Below are positions 1-8,425 of a DNA stretch of 37,256 bases, one piece after another. The translations under genes and the position numbers were made by a program. Origin of the DNA: Pseudomonadota bacterium (GTDB lineage: Bacteria > Desulfobacterota > Desulfobulbia > Desulfobulbales > Desulfocapsaceae); assembly GCA_030671085.1 (NCBI GenBank), contig DAOVAI010000005.1:1-37256 (forward strand), given 5' to 3'. Within the stretch, counting starts at the first letter, position 1, and each line of letters starts with the position of its first letter. The notes below the pieces were generated by a model. The model did no database searches. It was given only the letters and a program-made list of their open reading frames with translations, and was not told the DNA's origin.

Positions 1-140
1 ACCGGCTCATTCACATATTCCCAGTCATCAATCTTTTCCTTCTCCTCCTCCTCGATAACCGAGGCGGTATAACTCAGCTGCGCCCCCAGTGCCAAAAAGC
101 AGAGGGCGATAAGGGTAATCTTCTTTCCTGTTCTTTTCAT
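1..140 (-). CDS. N-terminus of a secreted protein (partial, runs off window start)
   Basis: Reverse-strand ATG at 140 gives MKRTGKKITLIALCFLALGAQLSYTASVIEEEEKEKIDDWEYVNEP, with signal-peptide-like n- and h-regions; open to the window edge. Confidence 0.6.
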   Translation of the reverse strand, partial: MKRTGKKITLIALCFLALGAQLSYTASVIEEEEKEKIDDWEYVNEP

Positions 141-362
141 AAGGGATTCCTCCAATAGAGTTGATATCACTGTTTGCACCAACAAACTCTCAGAGAGTCT
201 GACGGACAGGATATGCCCTTGTGTCGCGGATTGGAAAAAAAGCTTGTTATTATCCTGAGCAGCGGGAATACTATTGCTCTTTTCCAGGAAGAAGAGAGCT
301 GGAGGACTACGTTAACAATCGGGCAGCAGAATTTTCCAATCTTTGCCGCTCATTTATGACAC

Positions 363-1055
363 ATGAGAAAGACTATGACTAAAAGAATTCCACTGTTCTC
401 CATTCTGTTGCTGTTGCTTTTATCAGCAAGTTTTTGCCATGCAGACGACAATGAATCGATTTCCGGACAGATTATCACCGGCTTTCGTGTCCTGCCCGTT
501 GATCCTGCCGACAAGAAGGCCAGTTTCACTGTATACAGAGGAGACTATATCAAGTTCAGCTATCCGAAAGATTTCGCTTCCCTCCCCTTCTCTGTGCCTG
601 CACTCAAGTACAAAGATACGCTCATGCCCGACCCGACCAAATCGCCTTTTTTCAAAATGAAGGCAACCGGCACCTACCCATTTTCTCTTGGGCCTGTTAC
701 CGGGAGCATCAAGGTTATCGATCTTGTCCGGGTCAATTACACAGAGGTTACGGCTGAACAGGCCTCGGAGATCCTGCATAATCTCACTCCGTTCATACTT
801 GATGTGCGGACACCGCAGGAATACAGACAACTGCACCTTGCAGGCTCTCACCTGATTCCCATCCAGGAACTGCAGGCCAGAACAGGGGAACTGGATTCAA
901 GGAAAGATGACGATATTTTCATCTACTGCGCCACTGGCAACAGATCCACAGTGGCAGCAAGGATCCTGGCAGACAGAGGCTTCAAGCGGATCTACAACCT
1001 GCGCTATGGAATCCACGATTGGGCCCGAAGAGGCTACCCTTTCAACAGGCCCTGA
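363..1055 (+). CDS. Secreted rhodanese-domain protein
   Basis: Signal peptide; C-terminal rhodanese fold with LDVRTPQEY and active-site loop CATGNRS. Confidence 0.85.
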   Translation: MRKTMTKRIPLFSILLLLLLSASFCHADDNESISGQIITGFRVLPVDPADKKASFTVYRGDYIKFSYPKDFASLPFSVPALKYKDTLMPDPTKSPFFKMKATGTYPFSLGPVTGSIKVIDLVRVNYTEVTAEQASEILHNLTPFILDVRTPQEYRQLHLAGSHLIPIQELQARTGELDSRKDDDIFIYCATGNRSTVAARILADRGFKRIYNLRYGIHDWARRGYPFNRP

Positions 1056-1194
1056 TCGTATTACTTAAGGGTACCTTGAAAAATTTGGATTTTCCTTCAA
1101 GATCAACGCATAGATAACGCGAGAGACGAGACAGTGGTCCCAATTTTCCCCTGACACGGGCTGCCGTCCGGATCAGGGGAAAGGGAAAATCGGA

Positions 1195-2187
1195 TCAACG
1201 AAGAGAGATCTCCGCATCTTCTGCTGTCTCAGCAATGTGGGAGACATAAATCTGGACAAAGGCCGGATCCTCACCAAGCCCCTTGATCACCGGGGTTACT
1301 GCAAAACCCTCCTTTTTCAAGACAGAAAGCCAGGAATCTTCCTCAGGACCTGCCATATCGTTCATGGCGTGATCGCCTGCCACGACCATGAAGGGTTTCA
1401 AAAGCACACGTTTCACCCCGTCCTTCTTAAGCTGCTGCAGGACATCGTCCAGGTTGGGAAAGCCCTCTACGGTACCGATGAGGGTCAACACATCCGGATA
1501 GAACTCACGCATACGGGCGGCGAACTCCAGATAAGGTCCCCCTGAGGGAAAATGGTCGTTACCATGCCCCATGTAAACCAGGGCGGCCTGATCTTTTCTT
1601 GCCAGTGCGGCATCACCAGCCAGTGCCTTTGCCGCCTGTCGCACGTCCTCAGCATAGGCATGGGTGGTGCCGAAGGTACCCAGGGCAGGCCTGCCGACCA
1701 CCAGCTGCTGAAAGGGTTTATATTTGGCCTTGATGGTCTTGATGGAAGCCAGTCCCTCCACATAGGAACAGAGATCCAGATACTCTTCCGCCGGGGCAAT
1801 ATGTGTGGACTGGACAATGATGGAGTCAATCCCCTGATCCTGAAGCCCGGCAATGGTGGCCAGGGGACCCTGGATATGAAGGATCTCTTCCGGGATCTCT
1901 GGATGTACCTTCCGATATTCAGGGTCAGCACTTCGTTCCTGCCAGATTCCACGAATAATATTGGAGGTAAAGGCCATCCGCACCGGGGTCTCGGGGTAGG
2001 CCTTCTGCACGGCCTTCTGAATGTTGAGCAGGCTCTGCAGTGCGGGCTCAACCGTGGTACCGAACATGGCGAGAACGATTCCGTTTTGCTGAGTTGTTTG
2101 AGTCTTTTTATGGTTCGCAGCCTGTAAGGGCAGGACCAGAAGAGAGGTGAGAAAAAGAGTGAAGAGGACTACGCGGCTGTGCTTCAT
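1195..2187 (-). CDS. cbiK: Sirohydrochlorin cobaltochelatase CbiK, periplasmic type with signal peptide
   Basis: MKHSRVVLFTLFLTSLLVLPLQA signal peptide, then CbiK-type motifs (LAMFGTT, TSNIIR, QSTHIAPAEEY, GHGNDHFP, LLKPFMVVAGDHAMNDMAG). ORF-track start at 2235 lies inside the riboswitch terminator, so Met at 2187 is preferred. Confidence 0.88.
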   Translation of the reverse strand: MKHSRVVLFTLFLTSLLVLPLQAANHKKTQTTQQNGIVLAMFGTTVEPALQSLLNIQKAVQKAYPETPVRMAFTSNIIRGIWQERSADPEYRKVHPEIPEEILHIQGPLATIAGLQDQGIDSIIVQSTHIAPAEEYLDLCSYVEGLASIKTIKAKYKPFQQLVVGRPALGTFGTTHAYAEDVRQAAKALAGDAALARKDQAALVYMGHGNDHFPSGGPYLEFAARMREFYPDVLTLIGTVEGFPNLDDVLQQLKKDGVKRVLLKPFMVVAGDHAMNDMAGPEEDSWLSVLKKEGFAVTPVIKGLGEDPAFVQIYVSHIAETAEDAEISLR

Positions 2188-2215
2188 GGGATATGCTCCT
2201 TGATTTGGGACCCGG

Positions 2216-2253
2216 AAATAAAAATCCCGGATCAATTCATATTGATCCGGGAT
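2216..2253 (-). terminator. Rho-independent terminator (riboswitch expression platform)
   Basis: Perfect 12-bp stem atcccggatcaa(2224-2235)/ttgatccgggat(2242-2253), 6-nt loop, followed on the minus strand by TTTTATTT. Confidence 0.85.
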
Positions 2254-2309
2254 ATCCCTGAATTTCCCAGAAGCGTCATTCCACCTCCTCTGCCGGAGAA
2301 AGATGGCTA

Positions 2310-2472
2310 TGCTCCAGACAGGTCTTCTGACTCCCGGATCATTCCGTTACCGCGTCTTCCCATCTGCAGAACAGACAGTGACATCAAGCGGCAACAGTCC
2401 CCGGTTACAGCGGCGGGCCCGTCCCGGAGTTACACCGGGTTCCCTTTTAAGCCTTGTTGCAGGCATCTGAAA
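2310..2472 (-). promoter_or_regulatory. Cobalamin (B12) riboswitch
   Basis: Minus strand contains the conserved core: AAAAGGGAACCCGGTG..CTCCGGGACGGGCCCGCCGCTGTAACCGGGGAC...GGGAAGACGCGGTAACGGAATGATCCGGGAGTCAGAAGACC. Confidence 0.95.
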
Positions 2473-2538
2473 CAGAATCAAAACTACTGACAACTCCTTA
2501 TTCGGTCAAGAAGTTTTTCGTCAGCGCAGGCTGACTCA

Positions 2539-2889
2539 TCAGGGTTTGATATAGGCAAACCCATCATTTTGCAGATCAATAAGGGCCACGATACCGGCCG
2601 GGATGATCTCGCACTCGTCAATGACCATATCTTCACTGATCTCAAAACGGACCATGGCATTTCTGCACACCTGGAAACGCACACCTTTTGCCACGAGTTC
2701 CTTGATCCGCTCCAGAAAGGGGACCACATCATCCCAGGCAACAAGTTTGGCACCCGGTCCGTTGAAGAGAACCACCAGGTCATGCTCCTGCTCGGGAATA
2801 GCACTGAGCAGGTTGACAACATTGTTCAGGGCCAGATTCATGACCGGCTCCTCGTTCTGATCCACATGGAAAATCGCTTTGTATGTCAT
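2539..2889 (-). CDS. DsrE/DsrF-like family protein
   Basis: 116 aa; DsrE-like pattern (VNLLSAIPEQEHDLVVLFNGPGAKLV...GVRFQVCRNAM...AGIVALIDLQNDGFAYIKP). Confidence 0.75.
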   Translation of the reverse strand: MTYKAIFHVDQNEEPVMNLALNNVVNLLSAIPEQEHDLVVLFNGPGAKLVAWDDVVPFLERIKELVAKGVRFQVCRNAMVRFEISEDMVIDECEIIPAGIVALIDLQNDGFAYIKP

Positions 2890-2946
2890 GGAAATATCCT
2901 TTTCAAAAAAGTTTTTACTTAGCCATTTTAAATTGTTACGAGATTG

Positions 2947-3225
2947 TTATTCTTTGCCCAGCAGGGCATCACGAAGGTCATCGTTCACCGGCTCATCTCC
3001 GAGCCAGATCGAAAGCAGGGCCTGGTTAAAGGCTGGCCCTCCATATCTCCTTTGACCTCTCCTGCAATCTGCACAGCAGTCCCCTGCCCCGGACGATAAT
3101 CAAGATCAATCTCTTCACCCTTATCCACCTGCACACTCTCGGGAAACAGCGGTTCCAGCGATCTCCAGGCCCATGGCCGGGCTGCTGAAGAAGAGAAAAA
3201 GGAGGCAGACAATATTTTTAAACAT
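2947..3225 (-). pseudogene. Chalcone-isomerase-like domain protein, frameshifted with internal deletion
   Basis: Three frames carry consecutive pieces: MFKNIVCLLFLFFSSPAMGLEIAG (frame 1), LFPESVQV/DKGEEIDLDYRPGQGTAVQIAGEVKGDMEG (frame 2), FNQALLSIWLGDEPVNDDLRDALLGKE* (frame 3). The middle of the expected domain is missing. Confidence 0.7.
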
Positions 3226-3331
3226 GGTAAAAATTCCTTGCTTGCGTATGATAGACGAAGAATAGCACCACCACCCGGAATAATCCTTTCAACGACCTAG
3301 CACCCTACTAGAATCTTACAGCTCCTGACAA

Positions 3332-4228
3332 ATGGAAAATTTCATTCTCATCTTCATCTGTCTCGCTGCAGGTATATTCCTGCAGCGACTGGCTATTTTT
3401 GCCGACAATGGTCCGCTGACCCTGAACCTCTATGTCATCTGGATCGCGCTTCCTGCCCTTATCCTGCGCCAGGTGCCAACGCTTTCCTTTTCCACGGATC
3501 TCTTTATCCTGCTTCTCATGCCCTGGCTGATGACAGGGCTCGGGGCTGTTCTGGTATTAGCTGCCAGCCGCCTGTTTGCTTGGTCCAGGGAGGTTACGGC
3601 AGTCCTTCTCCTCACCGTTCCCCTGGGCAACACCTCTTTCTTAGGCATTCCCATGATTGAGGCCTTTTGGGGCACTGACATGGTCTCCTACGGGATTATC
3701 TATGACCAGTTCGGCTCTTTTCTGGCACTGTCCACCTACGGTTCCTTTATTCTGGCGCTCTACAGCGAACAGCAGCGCCAGAGCGCCGGGGCCATTGTCA
3801 AAAAAATTCTGACTTTTCCGCCTTTTCTCGCTCTGCTCTTTGCACTCCTTTTTGCAAAACAGCTGCAGCAGCAAGCCATTGCAGGAAGCCTGTCTCTGAT
3901 TGCCTCCTCCCTTGTACCCGTGGTCATGTTCGCCATCGGCCTGCAGCTGAAAATCAAGCTGGCCCCTGGACAGACCCTGCCTTTCTGCTTCGGTCTGACA
4001 ACAAAACTGCTCATCGCCCCCTTTGCTGCCCTCTTCATCTGCCAACTCTCAGGGATTGACACCTCAGCATCGCGTATTGCCGTCTTTGAGGCGGGCATGC
4101 CGCCCATGGTCACGGCAGGGGCCATGGCTATGAGCGCAGGACTAGCCCCCAGACTGACAGCCGCCCTGGTGGGCTGGGGCATCCTCCTCTCCTTTGGCAG
4201 CCTCTCCTTCCTTGCCCTGTTTCTGTAG
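3332..4228 (+). CDS. AEC (auxin efflux carrier) family transporter
   Basis: 298 aa hydrophobic protein with AEC-type helices (LPLGNTSFLGIPMIEAFWG; FEAGMPPMVTAGAMA). Confidence 0.85.
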   Translation: MENFILIFICLAAGIFLQRLAIFADNGPLTLNLYVIWIALPALILRQVPTLSFSTDLFILLLMPWLMTGLGAVLVLAASRLFAWSREVTAVLLLTVPLGNTSFLGIPMIEAFWGTDMVSYGIIYDQFGSFLALSTYGSFILALYSEQQRQSAGAIVKKILTFPPFLALLFALLFAKQLQQQAIAGSLSLIASSLVPVVMFAIGLQLKIKLAPGQTLPFCFGLTTKLLIAPFAALFICQLSGIDTSASRIAVFEAGMPPMVTAGAMAMSAGLAPRLTAALVGWGILLSFGSLSFLALFL

Positions 4229-4265
4229 GAAAAAAACAACTTTTTTATCAACACAGGTGAATATC

Positions 4266-5282
4266 ATGAAAATAATCGACCTAAGAAGCGACACCGTGAC
4301 CAGCCCCAGCTCCGAGATGCGTTCGGCCATGGCCCAGGCAGAGGTTGGTGATGATGTCTTTGGCGAAGACCCGAATGTCAACCGCCTGGAGGAGATGGCA
4401 GCCGAGATGCTGGGCGTTGAATCCGCCATTTTTGCCTCAAGCGGCACTCAGACAAATCTCCTGGCCCTGCTGAGCCACTGTCAGCGCGGAGACGAATACA
4501 TCGTTGGACAACAGGCCCACACCTACAAATATGAGGGAGGCGGAGGGGCAGTTCTCGCCTCCATTCAGCCGCAGCCAATCGAGTTTGAACCCGATTCCAC
4601 CCTGGATCTTGCCAGGGTGAAGATGTATATCAAACCCGATGATTTTCATTTTGCCCGTACCCGGCTGCTCTGCCTGGAAAATACCCAGGCCGGCAAGGCC
4701 TTGCCCATGCACTATCTGGCAAGGGCGGCCTCCTTTGCCAAAGACGAGGGACTGCGAATTCACCTCGACGGTGCCCGGATCTTTAATGCAGCCCTGAAGC
4801 GCAATGTATCGGCGGCGGCCATTGCCTCATCCTTTGACTCCGTGTCTGTCTGCTTGTCAAAGGGGCTCGGAGCCCCTGTCGGCTCCCTGCTCTGTGGAAA
4901 CGGAGAACTTATCCGGGAGGCGAGAAAATGGCGGAAGATGCTCGGGGGCGGTATGCGTCAGGCAGGGATACTGGCAGCTGCAGGGATCTATGCCCTCCAA
5001 CACAACAGCCAGAGGCTGGCAAAAGATCATGAAAATGCAGCCCTGCTGGCTCAAGGCCTGGGGGAAATAGATGAGATTGGTGTAGACTTTCATGAAGCCC
5101 AGACAAACATGGTCTATGGTGCTTTTTCTCCTGAATCCGCTGCCCTGTTACCGGAATTTCTTCAGCAGCGCGGTATTCTGGTTAGCGGAGGGGAAACGGT
5201 TCGACTGGTCACCCACCTGGATGTTGCAGGCGAGGATATTCCACGGGTGGTGGAGGCCTACAAAGAGTTTTTCTCAGGCTAA
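4266..5282 (+). CDS. ltaE: Low-specificity L-threonine aldolase
   Basis: MKIIDLRSDTVTSPSSEMRSAMAQAEVGDDVFGEDP...HLDGARIFNAA...CLSKGLGAPVGSLLCG, typical PLP-dependent threonine aldolase. Confidence 0.92.
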   Translation: MKIIDLRSDTVTSPSSEMRSAMAQAEVGDDVFGEDPNVNRLEEMAAEMLGVESAIFASSGTQTNLLALLSHCQRGDEYIVGQQAHTYKYEGGGGAVLASIQPQPIEFEPDSTLDLARVKMYIKPDDFHFARTRLLCLENTQAGKALPMHYLARAASFAKDEGLRIHLDGARIFNAALKRNVSAAAIASSFDSVSVCLSKGLGAPVGSLLCGNGELIREARKWRKMLGGGMRQAGILAAAGIYALQHNSQRLAKDHENAALLAQGLGEIDEIGVDFHEAQTNMVYGAFSPESAALLPEFLQQRGILVSGGETVRLVTHLDVAGEDIPRVVEAYKEFFSG

Positions 5283-5470
5283 AATTCCCTAGGCCCCCAT
5301 GCGTGAACAATGGCTGGGGTTCCCTTTTCCAGCCAAAACTTCCTGGTCAGAACAACGCTCTGCCCAAAAAACATCTCTTTTTTTCCTTTTTTTCAGACGG
5401 TGCTCACTCTGTGAGCACCTGACCCTGTTACACTCCCCTCATAACACAAAGAAACAAGGAGGGATGTATC

Positions 5471-5698
5471 GTGAAAAAAAGGATCTGCATCAGTCAAACC
5501 CATTATCTCCAGGAAGCACTGCCCACAGGAAGCTGGACACAGGTCAGTCGTAAAAAGCATAATCCACTCAAACGACTGCTCAAACGCTATCAAAAAGGGA
5601 TCGACACCGCCTTGGCGGCCATGGCCATTGGCATCATGTTCCTTGCCGGGATCTGGGTATTCCTGATCCAGCTGGCAGAATTTGGCTTTAACTCCTGA
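5471..5698 (+). CDS. Small single-TM protein, GTG start
   Basis: 75 aa; SD AAGGAGG 8 nt upstream of GTG; one predicted TM segment (TALAAMAIGIMFLAGIWVFLIQLAEF). Confidence 0.5.
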   Translation: MKKRICISQTHYLQEALPTGSWTQVSRKKHNPLKRLLKRYQKGIDTALAAMAIGIMFLAGIWVFLIQLAEFGFNS

Positions 5699-5710
5699 CT
5701 TCGAGACATC

Positions 5711-5758
5711 TAGAGCAATAAGCGCACCACGGGTGACTCCGTGCCGCAGTTGCTCTTT
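5711..5758 (+). terminator. Stem-loop, probable terminator of the small TM ORF
   Basis: agagcaa...cacgg gtgact ccgtg...ttgctct followed by TTTAGTGTGATTTT. Confidence 0.5.
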
Positions 5759-5809
5759 AGTGTGATTTTGTGAATTTCACGAGATCAGTTGGAAGGGGCC
5801 ATTTTTCTC

Positions 5810-6328
5810 TTATTTTTTTCGCCTGAGCCATACATTTCCTTGTCTGGAAATCGTTTCTCGTTTGACAGGTCTTTTTTTATACAGGGCAAGGCCCTGCAGG
5901 AAATGGCGAAGGAATTGATCGCCACACTCCTTGTAATGTTTGTGGCTCCTTCTCCTGAAAAAGGCTGATAATTCAGACTTGGAGATCTTTGTCCCGGCAA
6001 GCCTGAAGACCTCCAGCATATCCGTATCCTGGTAGGCAAGGGCAATGCGTATTTTTCGTAATATAGTGTTATTGTTTATCTTTATCGGTTTCTCCGGTGC
6101 AGACGTTTTTTTGAGGGAACCTCGGTAGAAAATGATCAGGCCATCAAGAAAACCATTTAACAGAGGTTGAGAACAGAGTACAAATCCCTGCTCATCCTCT
6201 TTTTTCAATAACGTAAAAAGCTGAGCCCTTTCTATTTCCTGCCCGGAGGCGTGAAATATCCGTAGCATCTCTTCATCTTTCAGATCAAGGCTGTAGCGAA
6301 TCTTTCGCAAAAAATCGTTGGTCAGCAC
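5810..6328 (-). CDS. DUF1456 / YehS-like protein
   Basis: Two tandem copies of the family pattern: LTNDFLRKIRYSLDLKDEEMLRIF...LLKKEDEQGF and NNTILRKIRIALAYQDTDMLEVF...FFRRRSHKHY; GTG start at 6328 chosen over the long ORF extension. Confidence 0.75.
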   Translation of the reverse strand: MLTNDFLRKIRYSLDLKDEEMLRIFHASGQEIERAQLFTLLKKEDEQGFVLCSQPLLNGFLDGLIIFYRGSLKKTSAPEKPIKINNNTILRKIRIALAYQDTDMLEVFRLAGTKISKSELSAFFRRRSHKHYKECGDQFLRHFLQGLALYKKRPVKRETISRQGNVWLRRKK

Positions 6329-6389
6329 TGGATTTTCACAGGAACGATTGAGGATGAGTGGAGCGGCAGGGAGAGGGAAGCTGAAAAGA

Positions 6390-6421
6390 CGGCAGTCACC
6401 GCAGGAAGGCGATGACTGCCG
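6390..6421 (-). terminator. Rho-independent terminator downstream of aspS
   Basis: Perfect 9-bp stem CGGCAGTCA/TGACTGCCG followed on the minus strand by TCTTTTC. Confidence 0.65.
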
Positions 6422-6431
6422 ATAATCATGA

Positions 6432-8219
6432 TCAGGACTCTTTCCAGTCCGGCCGCAGGTAGAGCTCGGTGAGCTGCTTCCTGGAGACTCCTGCCGGGGC
6501 CTCGGTGAGGGGGCAGGTGGCCTTCTGAGTCTTGGGAAAGGCAATGACCTCACGAATGGAATCGCTGCCGGTGATGATCATGAGCAGCCGGTCCAGGCCA
6601 AAGGCCAGACCGCCATGGGGCGGAGCGCCAAGCTCCAGGGCGCGAAGGAGGAAGCCGAACTTGTCATTGGCCTCTTCCTCACCAATACCGAGCGCTGACA
6701 GGACCCGGGCCTGGATATCACGCTGGTGGATACGGATGGATCCGCCGCCAATCTCAGTACCGTTCAGGACCAGGTCATAGGCCCGGCTGTAAACGGATGC
6801 CGGGTCTATCTCCAGCTTATCGATATCTTCTTCTTTGGGGGCAGTAAAGGGATGATGCAGGGCCTGGAAGCGTTTCTTGTTCTCATCGTACTCCACCAGG
6901 GGAAAGTCAGTGACCCAGACAAAGTTAAAGCTCTTCTTGTCCAGGAGATCCAGACGGCGGGCCAGCTCCACCCGAAGCTCGGCCAGGACCGGGAAAACAA
7001 CGGAAGCCTTATCAGCCCCAAAGAAGAGAAGATCTCCTTCCTCAGCATCCAGGGCCTTGCTCATGGCTGCCCGCTCCTCATCGCTGAAGAACTTGGCAAT
7101 GGGTGACTGCCACTCTCCGTCTGCCTTCATCTTCACCCAGGCAAGCCCCTTGGCCCCAAACTGGGCCACATAATCGGTGAGGACATCGAGATCCTTACGG
7201 GAAAACGTGGCACAGCCCTTGGCATTAATAGCACGTACGGTTCCATCGCCATCAGCTATGGAACGGAAGACCTTGAAAGAACAGGTGCGGGCAATCTCAG
7301 TGAGATCCACCAGCTCAAAGCCAAAACGGGTATCAGGCCGATCAGTACCGAAACGATTCATGGCCTCGTCATAGCTAATCCGATTAAAAGGCGGAGCCAC
7401 ATCAAGGCCCAGGGTGTCCTTGAAGAGCTTGGCAATCATGCCCTCGGTAATGGCTATGATCTGCTCCTCATCCATAAAAGAGAGCTCCATATCGATCTGG
7501 GTAAACTCGGGCTGACGGTCGGCACGGAGGTCCTCGTCACGGAAGCATTTAACGATCTGATAGTAGCGATCCATACCGGCTATCATCAGCAGCTGCTTAA
7601 AGAGCTGGGGTGACTGGGGCAGGGCATAGAACTTCCCGGCATTGACCCTGCTCGGCACCAGGTAGTCCCGAGCCCCTTCCGGGGTGGAACGGGTGAGCAT
7701 GGGCGTCTCAACCTCAAGAAACTCATTCTCGTTCAGATAGTTACGGATAGACTGGACCGCGGTATGGCGCATGAGCAGGTTGGATGCCATCTCCGGTCGT
7801 CTGAGATCCATGTAGCGATACTGGAGGCGGATATTGTCAGAAACATCGCTGTCTTCATCCAGGGGGAAAGGCGGGGTCTCTGAGGTATTGAGGATACGGA
7901 GCTCATCAATAAAGACCTCGATCTCACCGGTTGCTAATTTTTTGTTGGCCATACCGTCAAGCCTGGCCGCGACCTTGCCGCGGACAGCAACAACCCATTC
8001 GCTGCGAAGTTGGTGGGCCTTGCTGTGGATATCAGCGTTGACCTCGGGATTAAAGATCACCTGTGTTAATCCATACCGATCACGCAGATCGATAAAAATA
8101 ACACCGCCGTGATCCCGCCTGCGCAGGACCCAGCCCATGAGGATTACTTCTTCACCGATATTGGCGCTTGTCAGATCATTGCAGGAGTGTGTCCTGCGCA
8201 TAGTTCCCATTGATTCCAT
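6432..8219 (-). CDS. aspS: Aspartyl-tRNA synthetase (start may be 8201, MRRTHSCND)
   Basis: Class II aaRS motifs (FLEVETPMLTRSTPEGARDYLVPSR; FRDEDLRADRQPEFTQID; GGLAFGLDRL). Confidence 0.96.
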   Translation of the reverse strand: MESMGTMRRTHSCNDLTSANIGEEVILMGWVLRRRDHGGVIFIDLRDRYGLTQVIFNPEVNADIHSKAHQLRSEWVVAVRGKVAARLDGMANKKLATGEIEVFIDELRILNTSETPPFPLDEDSDVSDNIRLQYRYMDLRRPEMASNLLMRHTAVQSIRNYLNENEFLEVETPMLTRSTPEGARDYLVPSRVNAGKFYALPQSPQLFKQLLMIAGMDRYYQIVKCFRDEDLRADRQPEFTQIDMELSFMDEEQIIAITEGMIAKLFKDTLGLDVAPPFNRISYDEAMNRFGTDRPDTRFGFELVDLTEIARTCSFKVFRSIADGDGTVRAINAKGCATFSRKDLDVLTDYVAQFGAKGLAWVKMKADGEWQSPIAKFFSDEERAAMSKALDAEEGDLLFFGADKASVVFPVLAELRVELARRLDLLDKKSFNFVWVTDFPLVEYDENKKRFQALHHPFTAPKEEDIDKLEIDPASVYSRAYDLVLNGTEIGGGSIRIHQRDIQARVLSALGIGEEEANDKFGFLLRALELGAPPHGGLAFGLDRLLMIITGSDSIREVIAFPKTQKATCPLTEAPAGVSRKQLTELYLRPDWKES

Positions 8220-8228
8220 AAGCTTATT

Positions 8229-8361
8229 TGTAACTCGTCCAGAGCTCCCCAGGTAAGCGAGTGAAACGAGACTCCGCTCGTCCGATTTATTATTGGCGTA
8301 TAGCTCTACTATTACGTCAATAATAAATCGAACGAACCTGAGGCACTCTGAACAAGTTACA
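8229..8361. repeat. MITE-like palindromic element (family C), 133 bp
   Basis: Imperfect terminal inverted repeats tgtaactcgtccagagctccccaggt / acctgaggcactctgaacaagttaca plus a perfect internal inverted pair cgatttattattg (8283-8295)/caataataaatcg (8318-8330). Confidence 0.65.
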
Positions 8362-8425
8362 TTCCGTGGTTATTGTTAGTTTTTCTATTCAAAATTCGAT
8401 GTTAGACGTTCGATGTTCGACGTTC

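Noticed and set aside
174-359. 61-aa plus-strand ORF
   Set aside because: No RBS, no recognisable motif, lies in the upstream region of the rhodanese gene.
1141-1180. Hairpin ttcccctga…tcaggggaa between the rhodanese gene and cbiK
   Set aside because: Possible convergent terminator, but the stem is short and lacks a clear U tract in either direction.
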